DNA of 64,000 nt, taken from assembly GCF_036084755.1 (NCBI RefSeq), contig NZ_CP107968.1, positions 62,001-126,000 of the forward strand, in the 5' to 3' direction. A program made the position numbers and the translations under genes. The stretch is from Streptomyces sp. NBC_00370. GTDB taxonomy: Bacteria > Actinomycetota > Actinomycetes > Streptomycetales > Streptomycetaceae. Below are positions 27,843-36,904 of this stretch, in pieces. Each line of letters begins with the position of its first letter. Within the stretch, counting starts at the first letter, position 1. Under the pieces are notes generated by a model. That model was not told where the DNA came from. It did no database searches and saw only the letters and a program-made list of their open reading frames with translations.

Positions 27843-28051
27843 GGAGCTGCCACCTCCCCTGGTGAGTGCCTTCAGCGTCCGCTCTCTCCGCACGCGGCTG
27901 AAGGGGTTGCCAATCGTCAGGCCGGACTGGCAACAGGCAACACCGGGCAACGGCTTCCAAACCGCCGGCAATAGCGGATCATTGGAGGTGATCTGCTACT
28001 ACGAGCAGCGTTCGCCGAACTCGATCCGACTCGATGCGAGGTGCCGTCGGG
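27843..28051. promoter_or_regulatory. Shared divergent control region of the TIR/HEXXH operons
   Basis: This roughly 210-bp gap lies between two divergent start codons and contains less G/C than its surroundings in its right half. Promoters for both operons must lie here, and the XRE-TPR protein probably binds here. I could not assign -10/-35 boxes with certainty. Confidence 0.4.
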
Positions 28052-30661
28052 GTGACCGGAGTCTTCATCAACTACCGCAACTCCGACGAGCCCTACGTGG
28101 CCGTACTCATCGACCGGCTCCTCATGGAGCGGCTCGGCCCCGACAACGTGTTCCGTGCCAGTCGCTCCAACACTCCGGGCAGGGACTTCCGGGACCAGAT
28201 CCTGGGCCGCCTCAAGGAGTGCGCCGTACTGATCGTCGTCATCGGCAAGAGCTGGCTGGACACCCGCGACGCCCAGGGCGCACGTCGCTTGTGGCAGCCG
28301 GAGGACTGGGTACGCCGGGAGATCGAATTGGCCTTCACGGAGGGTTTGCGCGTCATCCCCGTGTACGTCACCGGAGCGCCCGCCCCACAGGCCGAGCACC
28401 TCCCGCCGGACATAGAGCAGTTGGCTCACCAACACGGCGTACGGCTGCACCATCGCTCCGCCGACACGGACCTGGAGCGTCTGGCCGCCGTAGTGGAGCG
28501 GTGGGTTCCGGACCTCCGGCTGGACGTGCTGCTGGAACGCCCTCCCGCCGCGCCTCCCTGGGGTCTGCCAAGCGCGCTGCTCCGCCCCGAGCATCAAGTC
28601 GTCCCCTTCGAAGAACCGACAGGTCGGCAGGGGTTGGAGGTCCTGCTGGATTGGTGCGAGGGCGCCGCGTCGGCTTCTGTGCTGCTGCTCACCGGGGGCG
28701 CGGGGCAGGGCAAGAGCCGACTGGCTCGCGAGGTGTGCGAGCGACTGCGGAGCGAGAAGTGGACGGCGGGACTCGTCGCCTCGGGCGCCCCGCCGTCGGT
28801 CCTGGAGCGGATCCACGGTCTGGTCCGGCCCACCCTCCTCGTGTTCGACGCCGCCGAGTCGCGCCAGGAGGAATTGTCCGCCGCCTTCACCGCCCTTGCC
28901 CGGCGGCCCGGTTCGGCGCCGCCGGTACGGCTGCTGCTCCTCGCGCGCTCGGGCGGGGACTGGCTCGACCGGATCCAGATCGACGACGACCGGGCAGCGG
29001 ATCTGCACGGCCGTGTCGAGACCGTGTCGCTGTCCGCGCCGGACTTGGAACAGGCAGCACGCGAGCGGGAGTTCGCTCGGGCCATGGACGTCTTCGCCAC
29101 CCGGCTGAACATCGCCCTGCCCGCAGTGCCACCGCCGGCCCCCGCACCGCAGCCCTTCGAGAGCCCGCTGGATCTGCACGGCGCCGCGCTGGAGAGCGTG
29201 TTGGACCTGAACGGGGGCGGGGTGAACGGCTCGTCAGGGGCGCGGCCCGATGTCTTCGGCCGCCTGCTGGATCTCGAACGCGGCTACTGGCGGAGCACGG
29301 CAGAGGCGTTTCAGCTGGCGCCCGCGGATCCCGGCCGGTTCGACCAGACGGCCGCTGCCGCCACTCTCTTCGGCGCCGCCGACCACACCGAGGCGGTCAG
29401 GACGTTGTGCGCGCTGCCGGCGTTCCGTGGGGCCGAGGGGTGGACAGTGGAGAAGTACATCGGCTGGGCCCAGTCGATGTACCAAGGGGCGGCCGCACTC
29501 AACGCCCTGCGGCCGCGCCGGCTCGGCGAGGTCCAAGCCGCGCAGGTGGTGATCCGGTACCCGGACTTCCTGGAGTGTCTGCGGTCGGTGTCCGACACCC
29601 AGGCCGTCAGGGCCCTCACCGTCTTGGGGCGCGCGATTGCCCGTGATCGCCGCGTGGAGGGCCGTATCGCGGCTGCCCTGCGCACCGAGCCCGGCCGATT
29701 GGCACCGCTGGCGCTGGACGCCACGCTCGCCCTGGAGGAACCCGCCGCGTTCGTCGCGGAGATCACCGCCACGCTCCGGGACGCCGAACCGGCCGTGCTG
29801 GAGCGGGTGTTGGCGGCGCTGCCCCAGCGCAGCATGGTGCTGGCCGAACTCGCGGCGGACATCACCCGGTGGGCACGCACCGCGCACCGCGCCCGCGCCG
29901 ATGGCGATCCACGCAAGGCCGCGCTGCTCGCCCGCCGGTTCGCCGGGCGCCACAGCTATCTGGGCGCACACCTGGAGGAGGCGCTGGCGGCGGCCGAGGA
30001 GGCGGTCAGCCTCTACTCCTCGCTGAGTACCACCGATCCGGCGCTCCTGCCCGAACTCGCCGAGGCACAGGCCGTTCTGGCCCTGCTGCTGAGCGACACC
30101 GGCCGGCACCCGGAAGCCCTCGCCGCGGGCGCCGCCGCCGTGGAGCGGTACCGCGCTCTCCCGCCGAGCACCGATCGACGGCATACGGCGGGACTGGCCA
30201 CCGCCCTCAACAACCAGGCCATCCGGGCGGGCCGGCAGGGCGACCCGGTGACCGCGCTCGCACACGCGCGGCACGCGGTGCGGCTCACCGGCACGCTGGT
30301 CGAGGCCAACCGACCGGCCCATCTGTCGCTACGCGCCGACGCGTTGGACACCCTCGCCACTCTGACGGCCGACCGGCAGGAGGCCCTGGAGGTCGGCGCG
30401 CAGGCCCTTTCCCTGCGCGAGGAACTGGCCACCGCACGCCCCGACGCCTACGAGCCGCAGCTCGCGGCGACGTCGTACAACCTCGCCCTGCTGTCGGCGC
30501 GGGCAGGGCGTCCCACAGACGCCCGGGAGCTGGCGGCAGCGGCGCTCGTCCACTATGAGCGGGTCGCCGAACGCCATCCCGGGCGCTTCGAGGGGGAGTT
30601 GGCCCGCGTACGCAGGTGGCTGGACCGGCCGAACCCGACGAAAGGTAGCGCAGAACAGTGA
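28052..30661 (+). CDS. TIR-STAND-TPR protein (NLR-like sensor/effector)
   Basis: This 869-residue protein starts at a GTG at 28052 with GAGGTG eight bases upstream. Residues 4-145 are a TIR domain (VFINYRNSDEPYVAVLIDRL; NVFRASRSNTPGRDF). In DWVRREIELAF, Glu90 aligns with the catalytic Glu of SARM1-type NADases. Residues 185-340 are a P-loop NTPase: Walker A TGGAGQGKS (214-222), Walker B PTLLVFDAAE and RLLLLARSGGDW as sensor strand. After an all-helical middle comes a TPR array at about 600-860 (AEAQAVLALLLSDTGRHPEA; AYEPQLAATSYNLALLS). The architecture matches bacterial NLR-like immune proteins: repeats sense, the NTPase oligomerises, and TIR cleaves NAD. Its stop overlaps the next gene (GTGA). 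It heads the rightward operon. Confidence 0.85.
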   Translation: MTGVFINYRNSDEPYVAVLIDRLLMERLGPDNVFRASRSNTPGRDFRDQILGRLKECAVLIVVIGKSWLDTRDAQGARRLWQPEDWVRREIELAFTEGLRVIPVYVTGAPAPQAEHLPPDIEQLAHQHGVRLHHRSADTDLERLAAVVERWVPDLRLDVLLERPPAAPPWGLPSALLRPEHQVVPFEEPTGRQGLEVLLDWCEGAASASVLLLTGGAGQGKSRLAREVCERLRSEKWTAGLVASGAPPSVLERIHGLVRPTLLVFDAAESRQEELSAAFTALARRPGSAPPVRLLLLARSGGDWLDRIQIDDDRAADLHGRVETVSLSAPDLEQAAREREFARAMDVFATRLNIALPAVPPPAPAPQPFESPLDLHGAALESVLDLNGGGVNGSSGARPDVFGRLLDLERGYWRSTAEAFQLAPADPGRFDQTAAAATLFGAADHTEAVRTLCALPAFRGAEGWTVEKYIGWAQSMYQGAAALNALRPRRLGEVQAAQVVIRYPDFLECLRSVSDTQAVRALTVLGRAIARDRRVEGRIAAALRTEPGRLAPLALDATLALEEPAAFVAEITATLRDAEPAVLERVLAALPQRSMVLAELAADITRWARTAHRARADGDPRKAALLARRFAGRHSYLGAHLEEALAAAEEAVSLYSSLSTTDPALLPELAEAQAVLALLLSDTGRHPEALAAGAAAVERYRALPPSTDRRHTAGLATALNNQAIRAGRQGDPVTALAHARHAVRLTGTLVEANRPAHLSLRADALDTLATLTADRQEALEVGAQALSLREELATARPDAYEPQLAATSYNLALLSARAGRPTDARELAAAALVHYERVAERHPGRFEGELARVRRWLDRPNPTKGSAEQ

Positions 30662-31233
30662 CCGACGACTCGATCGACGCCCTCAAGAAGGCCGCCCAGG
30701 TGGACGGTGACCGCCTGCACCGCACGGAACTCGAGCGCATCGCCGCCACGGTGACGACCGTGGACGACGCTGAGTTCATCCACGCGGTCACCCGCGTGTG
30801 CGGACTGTCGTGGGAGAGCGGACGCGAACACACGAAGGAACGACTAGAGCTGACCGACGACCAGAGCTGGGTCGACCTCGGCACACCAGGCAACCGGGAA
30901 CGGCTACTGCAAGCGGTGTTGGCCGCGGCGATCGTCGGCTCCGGCGCCGTGTCTGACACCACCTCGGTCACGCTGGCGGCCCGTTGCCTGCCTGCGGTCG
31001 CGTATCTGCCGGCCAGTCCCGTCACGGCGGGAGAGGCGGGACTCCGGCTCGAACTGCGGCTTCGCCCAGGGCCGTTCGTCCTCCCCGACGATCTCGTGAC
31101 GCAGATCAACGCCGAGGACTTCAGGGAGTTCGGCGAGGAACTCGCGGCATCCGTGCTCCACTCCCCCTTCGCCGCGCGCAGCGGCACCACGCTGAGCGTG
31201 CAACCGCCGTCGGCCGCCCGAGACCGGAATTGA
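30658..31233 (+). CDS. Unknown 191-residue protein of the TIR/HEXXH operon
   Basis: No family is recognised. The N-terminal third is helical and charged (DDSIDALKKAAQVDGDRLHR; VDDAEFIHAVTRVCGLSWES). The middle has a weakly hydrophobic helix (ERLLQAVLAAAIVGSGAVSD) and the C-terminal part alternates strand and helix (LRLELRLRPGPFVLPDDLVT). Translation is coupled to the TIR gene by a 4-bp GTGA overlap, so the two products are probably made in fixed ratio and may bind each other. It could be an adaptor or a repressor of the TIR protein (inference). It is followed 49 bp later by HEXXH protein 2. Confidence 0.75.
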   Translation: MTDDSIDALKKAAQVDGDRLHRTELERIAATVTTVDDAEFIHAVTRVCGLSWESGREHTKERLELTDDQSWVDLGTPGNRERLLQAVLAAAIVGSGAVSDTTSVTLAARCLPAVAYLPASPVTAGEAGLRLELRLRPGPFVLPDDLVTQINAEDFREFGEELAASVLHSPFAARSGTTLSVQPPSAARDRN

Positions 31234-31282
31234 GGCGTCGGGCCGGTTCGTCGACGATCGTCTCGTGCAGAAAGGAGTCCCA

Positions 31283-32911
31283 GTGGACGGCCACCTCTCG
31301 CATGTCCTGGGCCTGACCAGTCCGGACGCCCATGTCATGACCGGCTCGTACACCTACAGCGGCTGGAACGTGGTCCACATAGCCGGAGCCGGCCTCCTGC
31401 ACGCCATGATGCCCACCCAACACGAGGCGGAGCATGCCGCGCTCAATGCCTCCAGTGCCTGGGGCACGGCGCTACTCGCCTTCCATGTCGCCCACCTCAA
31501 GACCGGCGATCCGACATACCTGGACACGCTAAGAGAGCTGGTCGAGCGCTGCCGTACCACCCATGAGGCATACGCCACCCACGCCTCGGTCTTCGGGATC
31601 TGCTCACGTTCCGAACTGACGCCGGACGAGCTGCTCGCCGGCTATCCGGAGTACGTCCGCTTCCATGAACTCGCCCAGCGGACCGGCCCGGATCCGGAGT
31701 CGCGCCCCTACTGGCACGGCGTAGCGGTCGACAGCGCACTGATGGCGTGCATGCAGACGCCGATCCTGGACCGGCTGGCCGAGTACGGCTTCGAGGGATT
31801 CTCCCCGCCCGCGAGGGTCCTGCGCGACTCGGACAGTCCCGACGCCCGCTTCCGCGCCCTGCGCGGGCAGAACACCGTCCTGTGGACGGAGTTGGAACGG
31901 ATGCTGGCCGACGCCCTCGGCTCCGAAGTGTGGGAGCGGTTGCGGCACACGGCCACCGCCGACATCGAGGGCATCGGCGCCTTCGGCACCGAGGTCTGGG
32001 ACCAGCTCCAGGCGGTCACATTCACCACGGCGTCCAGCGCGCTGCGCGAAATGGGCTTCGCCACACCGACGATCGAGGACATGATGGCGGCCAGTGAAGA
32101 GACGTTGAAGGCACTGCGCGGGGTCGTCCCGGAGGCGGAGCGGATTTTCGTGCCGCCCGGCAGTTTCCGCACGGACGCGTTGAGCCTGTTCGAGCTGGAG
32201 AATCTCACGCTGCGCACACCCCGCCCGGCCAGGGTCCGGCGCTGGGCCGACCGCGGGGCCACCGCCCTGACATCGGGCGCGTCCCCTCGTACCCATGTGT
32301 ACGTCTGTGTCCGCTCCCTGGAGCGCCTACGAGTGCAGTTCGACCTCGACATCGGCCATCTTGCAGACCTCGCCCCCCTCACTCCCGTGGTGGCCGTCTT
32401 GGTGCCGGCGGACGAGCGCACCGGGCGCCCGGTGGAACTCTTCGTCGTCGACGACCCGGGGCAGCTCGCCGAGATCCCGGCGGCGGGCACCGACCTAGGC
32501 GTCGTGGTGAACTACTCGCTCGCGTGCAGCCTTCGGGGAACCTGGGCCGCCGCGTGGCTGCCGAGGCTGCGCACGCTGGGCGAGACGACGGCGCTGTTCG
32601 ACACCCTCCCCCGGCGTACCGTGCCGGTCCTGCTGGAGTCCGGTCATCCGCTGCGGTACGCGCTGATCGCCGTACGTGACAAGGAGCAGGAGTCCTTCGT
32701 CCTATGTGTGCGGCTGGGCGACGATCCGCTTCTGCTGCTGCCATGCGGCTTCGCCGCGGGCCAGGCGATGGCAAGCTGGATCCACTACGCCTCGGGCGAG
32801 CGGCTGCGGTCGGATCTCGCCGTGCTCGGCCGCGACGAGGAGCATCTAGTCCCCGTCGTGGTCAGTCATCTCGTCGGCGAGGAAGCCGTCATCGGCTTCT
32901 GGGCGGCCTGA
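31283..32911 (+). CDS. HEXXH protein 2, candidate zinc metallopeptidase of the TIR operon
   Basis: This 542-residue paralogue starts at a GTG at 31283 with AAAGGAG six bases before it. The HEXXH is at 47-51 (PTQHEAEHAALNASSAWG) and the downstream acidic motif is TTHEAYATHAS (Glu95). Shared motifs are AGYPEYVRFHE, LMACMQTPILDRLAEYGFEG (CMQT at 156-159) and RDSDSPDARFRALRG. The C-terminal half (VVVNYSLACSLRGTWAAAWL) corresponds to that of the other two proteins. It has neither a signal peptide nor a membrane helix. The stop is one base from the ATG of HEXXH protein 3. Zinc binding and proteolysis are inferred from the motif; a non-peptidase fold with the same pattern cannot be excluded. Confidence 0.7.
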   Translation: MDGHLSHVLGLTSPDAHVMTGSYTYSGWNVVHIAGAGLLHAMMPTQHEAEHAALNASSAWGTALLAFHVAHLKTGDPTYLDTLRELVERCRTTHEAYATHASVFGICSRSELTPDELLAGYPEYVRFHELAQRTGPDPESRPYWHGVAVDSALMACMQTPILDRLAEYGFEGFSPPARVLRDSDSPDARFRALRGQNTVLWTELERMLADALGSEVWERLRHTATADIEGIGAFGTEVWDQLQAVTFTTASSALREMGFATPTIEDMMAASEETLKALRGVVPEAERIFVPPGSFRTDALSLFELENLTLRTPRPARVRRWADRGATALTSGASPRTHVYVCVRSLERLRVQFDLDIGHLADLAPLTPVVAVLVPADERTGRPVELFVVDDPGQLAEIPAAGTDLGVVVNYSLACSLRGTWAAAWLPRLRTLGETTALFDTLPRRTVPVLLESGHPLRYALIAVRDKEQESFVLCVRLGDDPLLLLPCGFAAGQAMASWIHYASGERLRSDLAVLGRDEEHLVPVVVSHLVGEEAVIGFWAA

Positions 32912-32912
32912 C

Positions 32913-34487
32913 ATGGGTACCTCCTCGGGCGCCTTCGACCACGACGGCTGGTGGATTTCCCAGCCCGGCGACGATCCCAGGAGCACACAGTTCGCGTCGG
33001 CGCACGAGTCCCACCACAAGCAGCTGCAGGATTCGACGAGTTACGGCGCTGTCGCACGTGTCTACCACGAGCTGGGCAAGGCCACCGGGCAGGTGCGGTA
33101 CGGGGAGTCGGCCGGGCTGCTGACCCGGGCGAGCACGAACGTGCAGGAGGCCTTCGCATCCTGGCTACCCGCCGCCGCGCTCGCGTGGACGCGCGCCGAC
33201 CTGGTGCGCGGATATCCCGAATACGGGCCACACTACGACGCGTTGGAGAGCCTGGTCGGCGGGATCAAGAGCCCCTATCTCCGTTTTCACGCCGCGCACG
33301 CGCTGTGCCGCGCCTGCATGCAGACGACGGCCATCGCCACCGTGCTCCGCACCGGTCTGCACAACTTCTCGCTCGCGAACATCCGTGACCGTGATCTGCC
33401 CGACTCCCGGTTCGCGTTCCTCCGCAGAAGCCCGACCAACTGGGAGCAGGCCGTGACCCTGCTGACCAGCGAGGCGGAACGGGACGAGCGGCTGCACGGA
33501 CTGATCACCGCCGAACCTCTCTCCGCCGCGCTGTTCGATCCCGCGCTGGAGGACGTGTGGCAGCGGGTCAATCAGGTCATGTACGACACCACCGCAGACG
33601 CGCTGCGCACAGCCGGGCTCCTGACGCTGACGCTCGACGAGCACCTCGAACTGACCCCCGCGCTTCTCACCGCGGCCCACCGCATCGGCGGTCGGCTGGA
33701 CCTCCGACCGGGCCACCGCAGACGGCAGTCGGAGGTCGCAAGTGTCGTGTTGGGGAACGCGGAGAGCGAGGCGTTCACCGTGGCACCGCCGCTCCTGGCG
33801 CGGCTGTTGCCGCGCGGCACGGATCCGGGACTGATGGTGGCCGACCTGACCGACCCCCATCTGTTCGTCACCCACCGCCGAACCGCCGCGCTCGCGGCCA
33901 ACTACACGATGACGCCGGACTCTTCGCCCTGGGCAGCCGGCATCACCACGGTGGCTCGGCGCACGGTGGTCGAGCCGACGGGACACGTCGTCGAACTGCT
34001 GGAACTCCCCGGCCCTGAAGCGCTCACGGACCCGGCGCTCCCCATGTTCGCCGTCGCTCCCCTGTCCCTGTTCGCCGAACCCCACTTGGCACCCTGGCTG
34101 CAGGGTTCCTGGCCACGCACCACCGCGCTCCTGCTCGACGTGCCGCTCGCCCCGCACCTGGATCTGTGGCTCAGCCGGCCCGACGCCTGCTTCCACCACG
34201 TGTTCCTGCGGATCGAGTCGTTCGGCCGCGTGGTCCCCTTCCTGGTGGGCACGGTCAAGACTCCCGACGAGAGCCTCCCGGCCTTTCTGATCCGACCGCT
34301 GTCCCACGCGGGTGTACGGGTACACAAGGCCGCGTTCGCCGAGATGTACCTCGACAGCCCGGCACTCGTGGAGGACGCCGGCTTCCTCGCCGAACGCCAG
34401 AAACTGCTGAATCTCAGCCTCGCTCATCTCGCCGGAGAGGAAATCCGTTTCGGCCCGTCGACGACACGGGTACACGACCACCCGTAG
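32913..34487 (+). CDS. HEXXH protein 3, candidate zinc metallopeptidase of the TIR operon
   Basis: This third paralogue, 524 residues, has a shorter N-terminus. HEXXH lies at 31-35 (SAHESHHKQLQDSTSYG). The downstream motif is NVQEAFASWL with Glu79, where the other two have His-Glu. Then come RGYPEYGPHYDA, LCRACMQTTAIATVL (CMQT 135-138) and RDRDLPDSRFAFLRR. The C-terminal half has the same order of strands and helices as its paralogues, with VAPLSLFAEPHLAPWLQGSW. It ends the rightward operon, one base after HEXXH protein 2. The presence of two different copies in one operon plus one divergent copy suggests that each meets a different substrate, or that they form a hetero-oligomer (inference). 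Confidence 0.7.
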   Translation: MGTSSGAFDHDGWWISQPGDDPRSTQFASAHESHHKQLQDSTSYGAVARVYHELGKATGQVRYGESAGLLTRASTNVQEAFASWLPAAALAWTRADLVRGYPEYGPHYDALESLVGGIKSPYLRFHAAHALCRACMQTTAIATVLRTGLHNFSLANIRDRDLPDSRFAFLRRSPTNWEQAVTLLTSEAERDERLHGLITAEPLSAALFDPALEDVWQRVNQVMYDTTADALRTAGLLTLTLDEHLELTPALLTAAHRIGGRLDLRPGHRRRQSEVASVVLGNAESEAFTVAPPLLARLLPRGTDPGLMVADLTDPHLFVTHRRTAALAANYTMTPDSSPWAAGITTVARRTVVEPTGHVVELLELPGPEALTDPALPMFAVAPLSLFAEPHLAPWLQGSWPRTTALLLDVPLAPHLDLWLSRPDACFHHVFLRIESFGRVVPFLVGTVKTPDESLPAFLIRPLSHAGVRVHKAAFAEMYLDSPALVEDAGFLAERQKLLNLSLAHLAGEEIRFGPSTTRVHDHP

Positions 34488-34587
34488 GACAGGCGCGGGA
34501 TCTGTGCGTGCCGAGAATCACCTCCGCGCAGCTCAAGCGGCGTGTTGGTAATCGTGGATTACTCCGCCGAGGCGGTCGTGTCGACGT

Positions 34588-34887
34588 ATGTCGAGGCGCG
34601 CGATCTCCTCGGGGTCGGGGCTCACTCAGACCCTACGAGCACTGGAGCGCGATGGGATGATCACCCGCACCGTCTACGCCGAGGTCCCCGCGCGAGTGGA
34701 GTACGAACTGACCACACTGGGGCATACCTTGCTCGAACTCATCGCGGCGGGCCGGCGCTGGGCGGAGGACCACATGGGACAGAAACTGACCTATATCGGC
34801 GTTAGCGTCTTCACCAGGTTGTGGTTCGCGCTCCAGGAGGCAGCCAGATGTCCGTCGAGCCGGTTCCCCAGGGCTACACCACCGTGA
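34588..34887 (+). pseudogene. HxlR-family regulator fragment
   Basis: The frame reads the recognition helix and wing of an HxlR-type winged helix protein (LTQTLRALERDGMITRTVYA, then EVPARVEYELTTLGHTLLEL). The first part of the domain is missing; the bases upstream of 34600 do not resemble it in any frame. The end runs 40 bp into the VOC gene, past the normal stop position. It is a 5'-truncated remnant. Confidence 0.7.
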
Positions 34888-35345
34888 CGCCGTGGCTCAT
34901 CTCTCGCGACACGGTGCAGCTCATCACCTACATGAAGAGGGCCTTCGACGCGGTGGAGCTCACTTGTCTCACCGGTGAGGACGGAAGCGTCGAGCATGCG
35001 GAGGTACGAATCGGCGACTCGGTGGTGATGTTGTTCGACGCGCGGCCGGAGTGGCCGCCAACCCCAGGCTTCCTCCGCCTCTACGTTGAGGATGCCGACG
35101 CCGTGCACCGTCAGGCCGTCGCGGCTGGCGGCACCTCGGTCACCGAGGTCACCCATCTGATCTTTGGTGACCGGGTCGGGCGGGTGCGTGATCCGCTGGG
35201 CAACCTGTACTGGATCCAGACCCGCGTGGAGGATCTGAGCCCGCAGGAGATGGAACACCGCCTCAACGAATTGGAGTTCACCAAGGCGATGGAGTACGTC
35301 CAAAGCGCCGACTTCTTCCCCGGCCGGGCCTCTGACCTCGGCTGA
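34848..35345 (+). CDS. VOC-family (glyoxalase/PhnB-like) protein
   Basis: This 165-residue protein starts at an ATG at 34848 with AGGAGG eight bases upstream. It has the paired beta-alpha-beta-beta-beta units of the VOC superfamily: TVTPWLISRDTVQLITYMKR, then HAEVRIGDSVVMLFDARPEW, LRLYVEDADAVHRQAVAAGG and GRVRDPLGNLYWIQTRVEDL. The last motif is typical of PhnB/YdcG-like members. Putative metal ligands are His and Glu in the second and last strands. The reaction is unknown. It stands next to an HxlR regulator remnant that may once have controlled it. Confidence 0.8.
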   Translation: MSVEPVPQGYTTVTPWLISRDTVQLITYMKRAFDAVELTCLTGEDGSVEHAEVRIGDSVVMLFDARPEWPPTPGFLRLYVEDADAVHRQAVAAGGTSVTEVTHLIFGDRVGRVRDPLGNLYWIQTRVEDLSPQEMEHRLNELEFTKAMEYVQSADFFPGRASDLG

Positions 35346-35468
35346 CAACATCCCTATGCGTTGGCCACGACGTCGGCCTGGAGCACGGTCCCCCCAGCCG
35401 TCGCGCCGCCCGCCGGCGGGCGGTACCGGAATGTCCAGGAGCGTGAAGAGGGCGACCAAGATCGTTGT

Positions 35469-35645
35469 GTGACGAACAACCTGGACACCCTACTGACCGC
35501 ACTGTACGTGAAGATCGACGACGAACTGGCGACAGACCGATGGATGGGCAGGCCACCGCAGTTGACCGATGCGGAGCTGGTCACGCGCGCGGTCGCTCAG
35601 GCTCTGCTCGGCTTCGGTCCCGAGACCCGTCGGCTGCGAGGATGA
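35469..35645 (+). pseudogene. IS982-family transposase, N-terminal remnant
   Basis: The GTG at 35469 begins the familiar IS982 start, TNNLDTLLTALYVKIDDELA, then GRPPQLTDAELVTRAVAQAL and LGFGPETRRLRG. It stops after 58 residues, before the catalytic domain; nothing downstream continues it. No terminal repeats were found. Confidence 0.8.
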
Positions 35646-35858
35646 TCGGCTCGACCAGTTCCCCCTGTCGATCGCCCAGCGATCCGGTCGCCAAATTCAG
35701 CTGCCGAGCTGATCCGATACCCGCCGCGGCCAGGCCGGACCGCAATATTTTGGCAACTCCGCCCCCTCACTCACATGAAAACGGGTGGATATGCCTGACC
35801 TGCAGTGATGTGGCGCTATCCGCGGTGTCGTGGACTAACCCTGCAGGCGACAGTCGAC

Positions 35859-36149
35859 TCAGCGGACTGTCGGAGCTGGCGGTGTGACCGCCTCGCGCAG
35901 TTCGGCGGCGGCCTGGGCCATGAGCTCGTATCGGGCGCGGCCGCCGGCGCCGAACTGCCCGAGCTCGGTCATCAGCGCGACGCCGGTCGGGATCTCGTCC
36001 GCTGTCCAGCCGGTGATGTCGAGCAGCAGGCCGTCGAGCGGACCGCCGACAAATTCGGCGTACGTGCGGCCAGGCTTGGGGCCGGGACGCGGGTGGTCGT
36101 GGTCCTCGCCGTAGATCCGGCCTCGCAGCAACTCCTCATCCATGTCCAT
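35859..36149 (-). CDS. Small conserved-type hypothetical protein, 96 residues
   Basis: The central motif GRTYAEFVGGPLDGLLLDITGW, here followed by EIPTGVALMTELG and YELM, is of a type I associate with small uncharacterised actinobacterial and phage proteins. No catalytic residues or membrane helix are visible. I chose the ATG at 36149; an upstream GTG at 36173 is also open. Upstream minus-strand scraps suggest that a longer operon was lost. Confidence 0.55.
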   Translation of the reverse strand: MDMDEELLRGRIYGEDHDHPRPGPKPGRTYAEFVGGPLDGLLLDITGWTADEIPTGVALMTELGQFGAGGRARYELMAQAAAELREAVTPPAPTVR

Positions 36150-36496
36150 GCGTCTGAGCCTCCCCGCCACCACCGACAGCCGGGGCGTAGTCGTCGGGCC
36201 CTCCCGGCCAGTACTACGACGGGCCTTCCCCTCCCGCCGCGTCCCAGCCGTCCAGGAAGGCGGCGAGGGCGCCGGTCAGCACCTCCACTCAGCGCCCGAA
36301 GGGCAGCACCAGGGTGTCGACGACTTCCGTCCCGACCCCGGCCACCGGCCGACGCGGGGGTGGTGCGGCGGGCCCCGGCCGCCGCGCAACCATCTGGGCG
36401 CGCCCCGATCCCCGGCCGCGGCCGTACCGCCCATCCCACCCGTCCCTTTACTCCTTCACTCCAGCCAGGGGACACGGGAAGCTGCTGCAACGGGGA
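36150..36496. other. Interval of minus-strand gene scraps
   Basis: Short minus-strand stretches with good codon bias but interrupted by stops (EVLTGALAAFLDGWDAAGG and EVVDTLVLPFGR) lie here. They look like the remains of one or two genes upstream of the small hypothetical gene. No complete gene is present. Confidence 0.35.
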
Positions 36497-36835
36497 TGTC
36501 CGCACCCCGACCACGGCCAAGAAACCGGCAACCGCCACCGCGAAGCCGTGGCCTGGAACAACCTTGGCACTGCCTTGCGGGCTGCCGAACGTCACGGCCA
36601 AGCCGTCCTCGCCGGCATCCGGGCAACGGAACTCCTGACCCAGACGAATGATCTCCTCCGGGCGGGCGAGGCATACGGAGAACTCGCGGACTCGCTCTCC
36701 GCCGCAGGCTCGGAGCCTACGAAGGTGAGTGAGGCGTAGGCACGGTCAGCTGACGCGTACGCACAGGCCGGTGCGACCGAAGAAACTGAACAGTCCCGTG
36801 CCAACGCGCACAACCCGCCATCGTGGCAGCCCGGC
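36497..36835 (+). pseudogene. C-terminal TPR fragment of a large regulator-like protein
   Basis: One frame reads EAVAWNNLGTALRAAERHGQ, then LLRAGEAYGELADSLSAAGS and, after an in-frame TAG at 36737-36739, RSADAYAQAGATEETEQSRA. This is the usual C-terminal end of NB-ARC/TPR proteins of Streptomyces. The TAG sits where a Trp codon would fit. Its 5' part is gone. Confidence 0.6.
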
Positions 36836-36904
36836 ACCGCCAGTGCATGCGAAGGCACCCTGGGGGCCGTAGAGCCGTAGTCAGTCCAGCGGTCTGCGTC
36901 CGGG

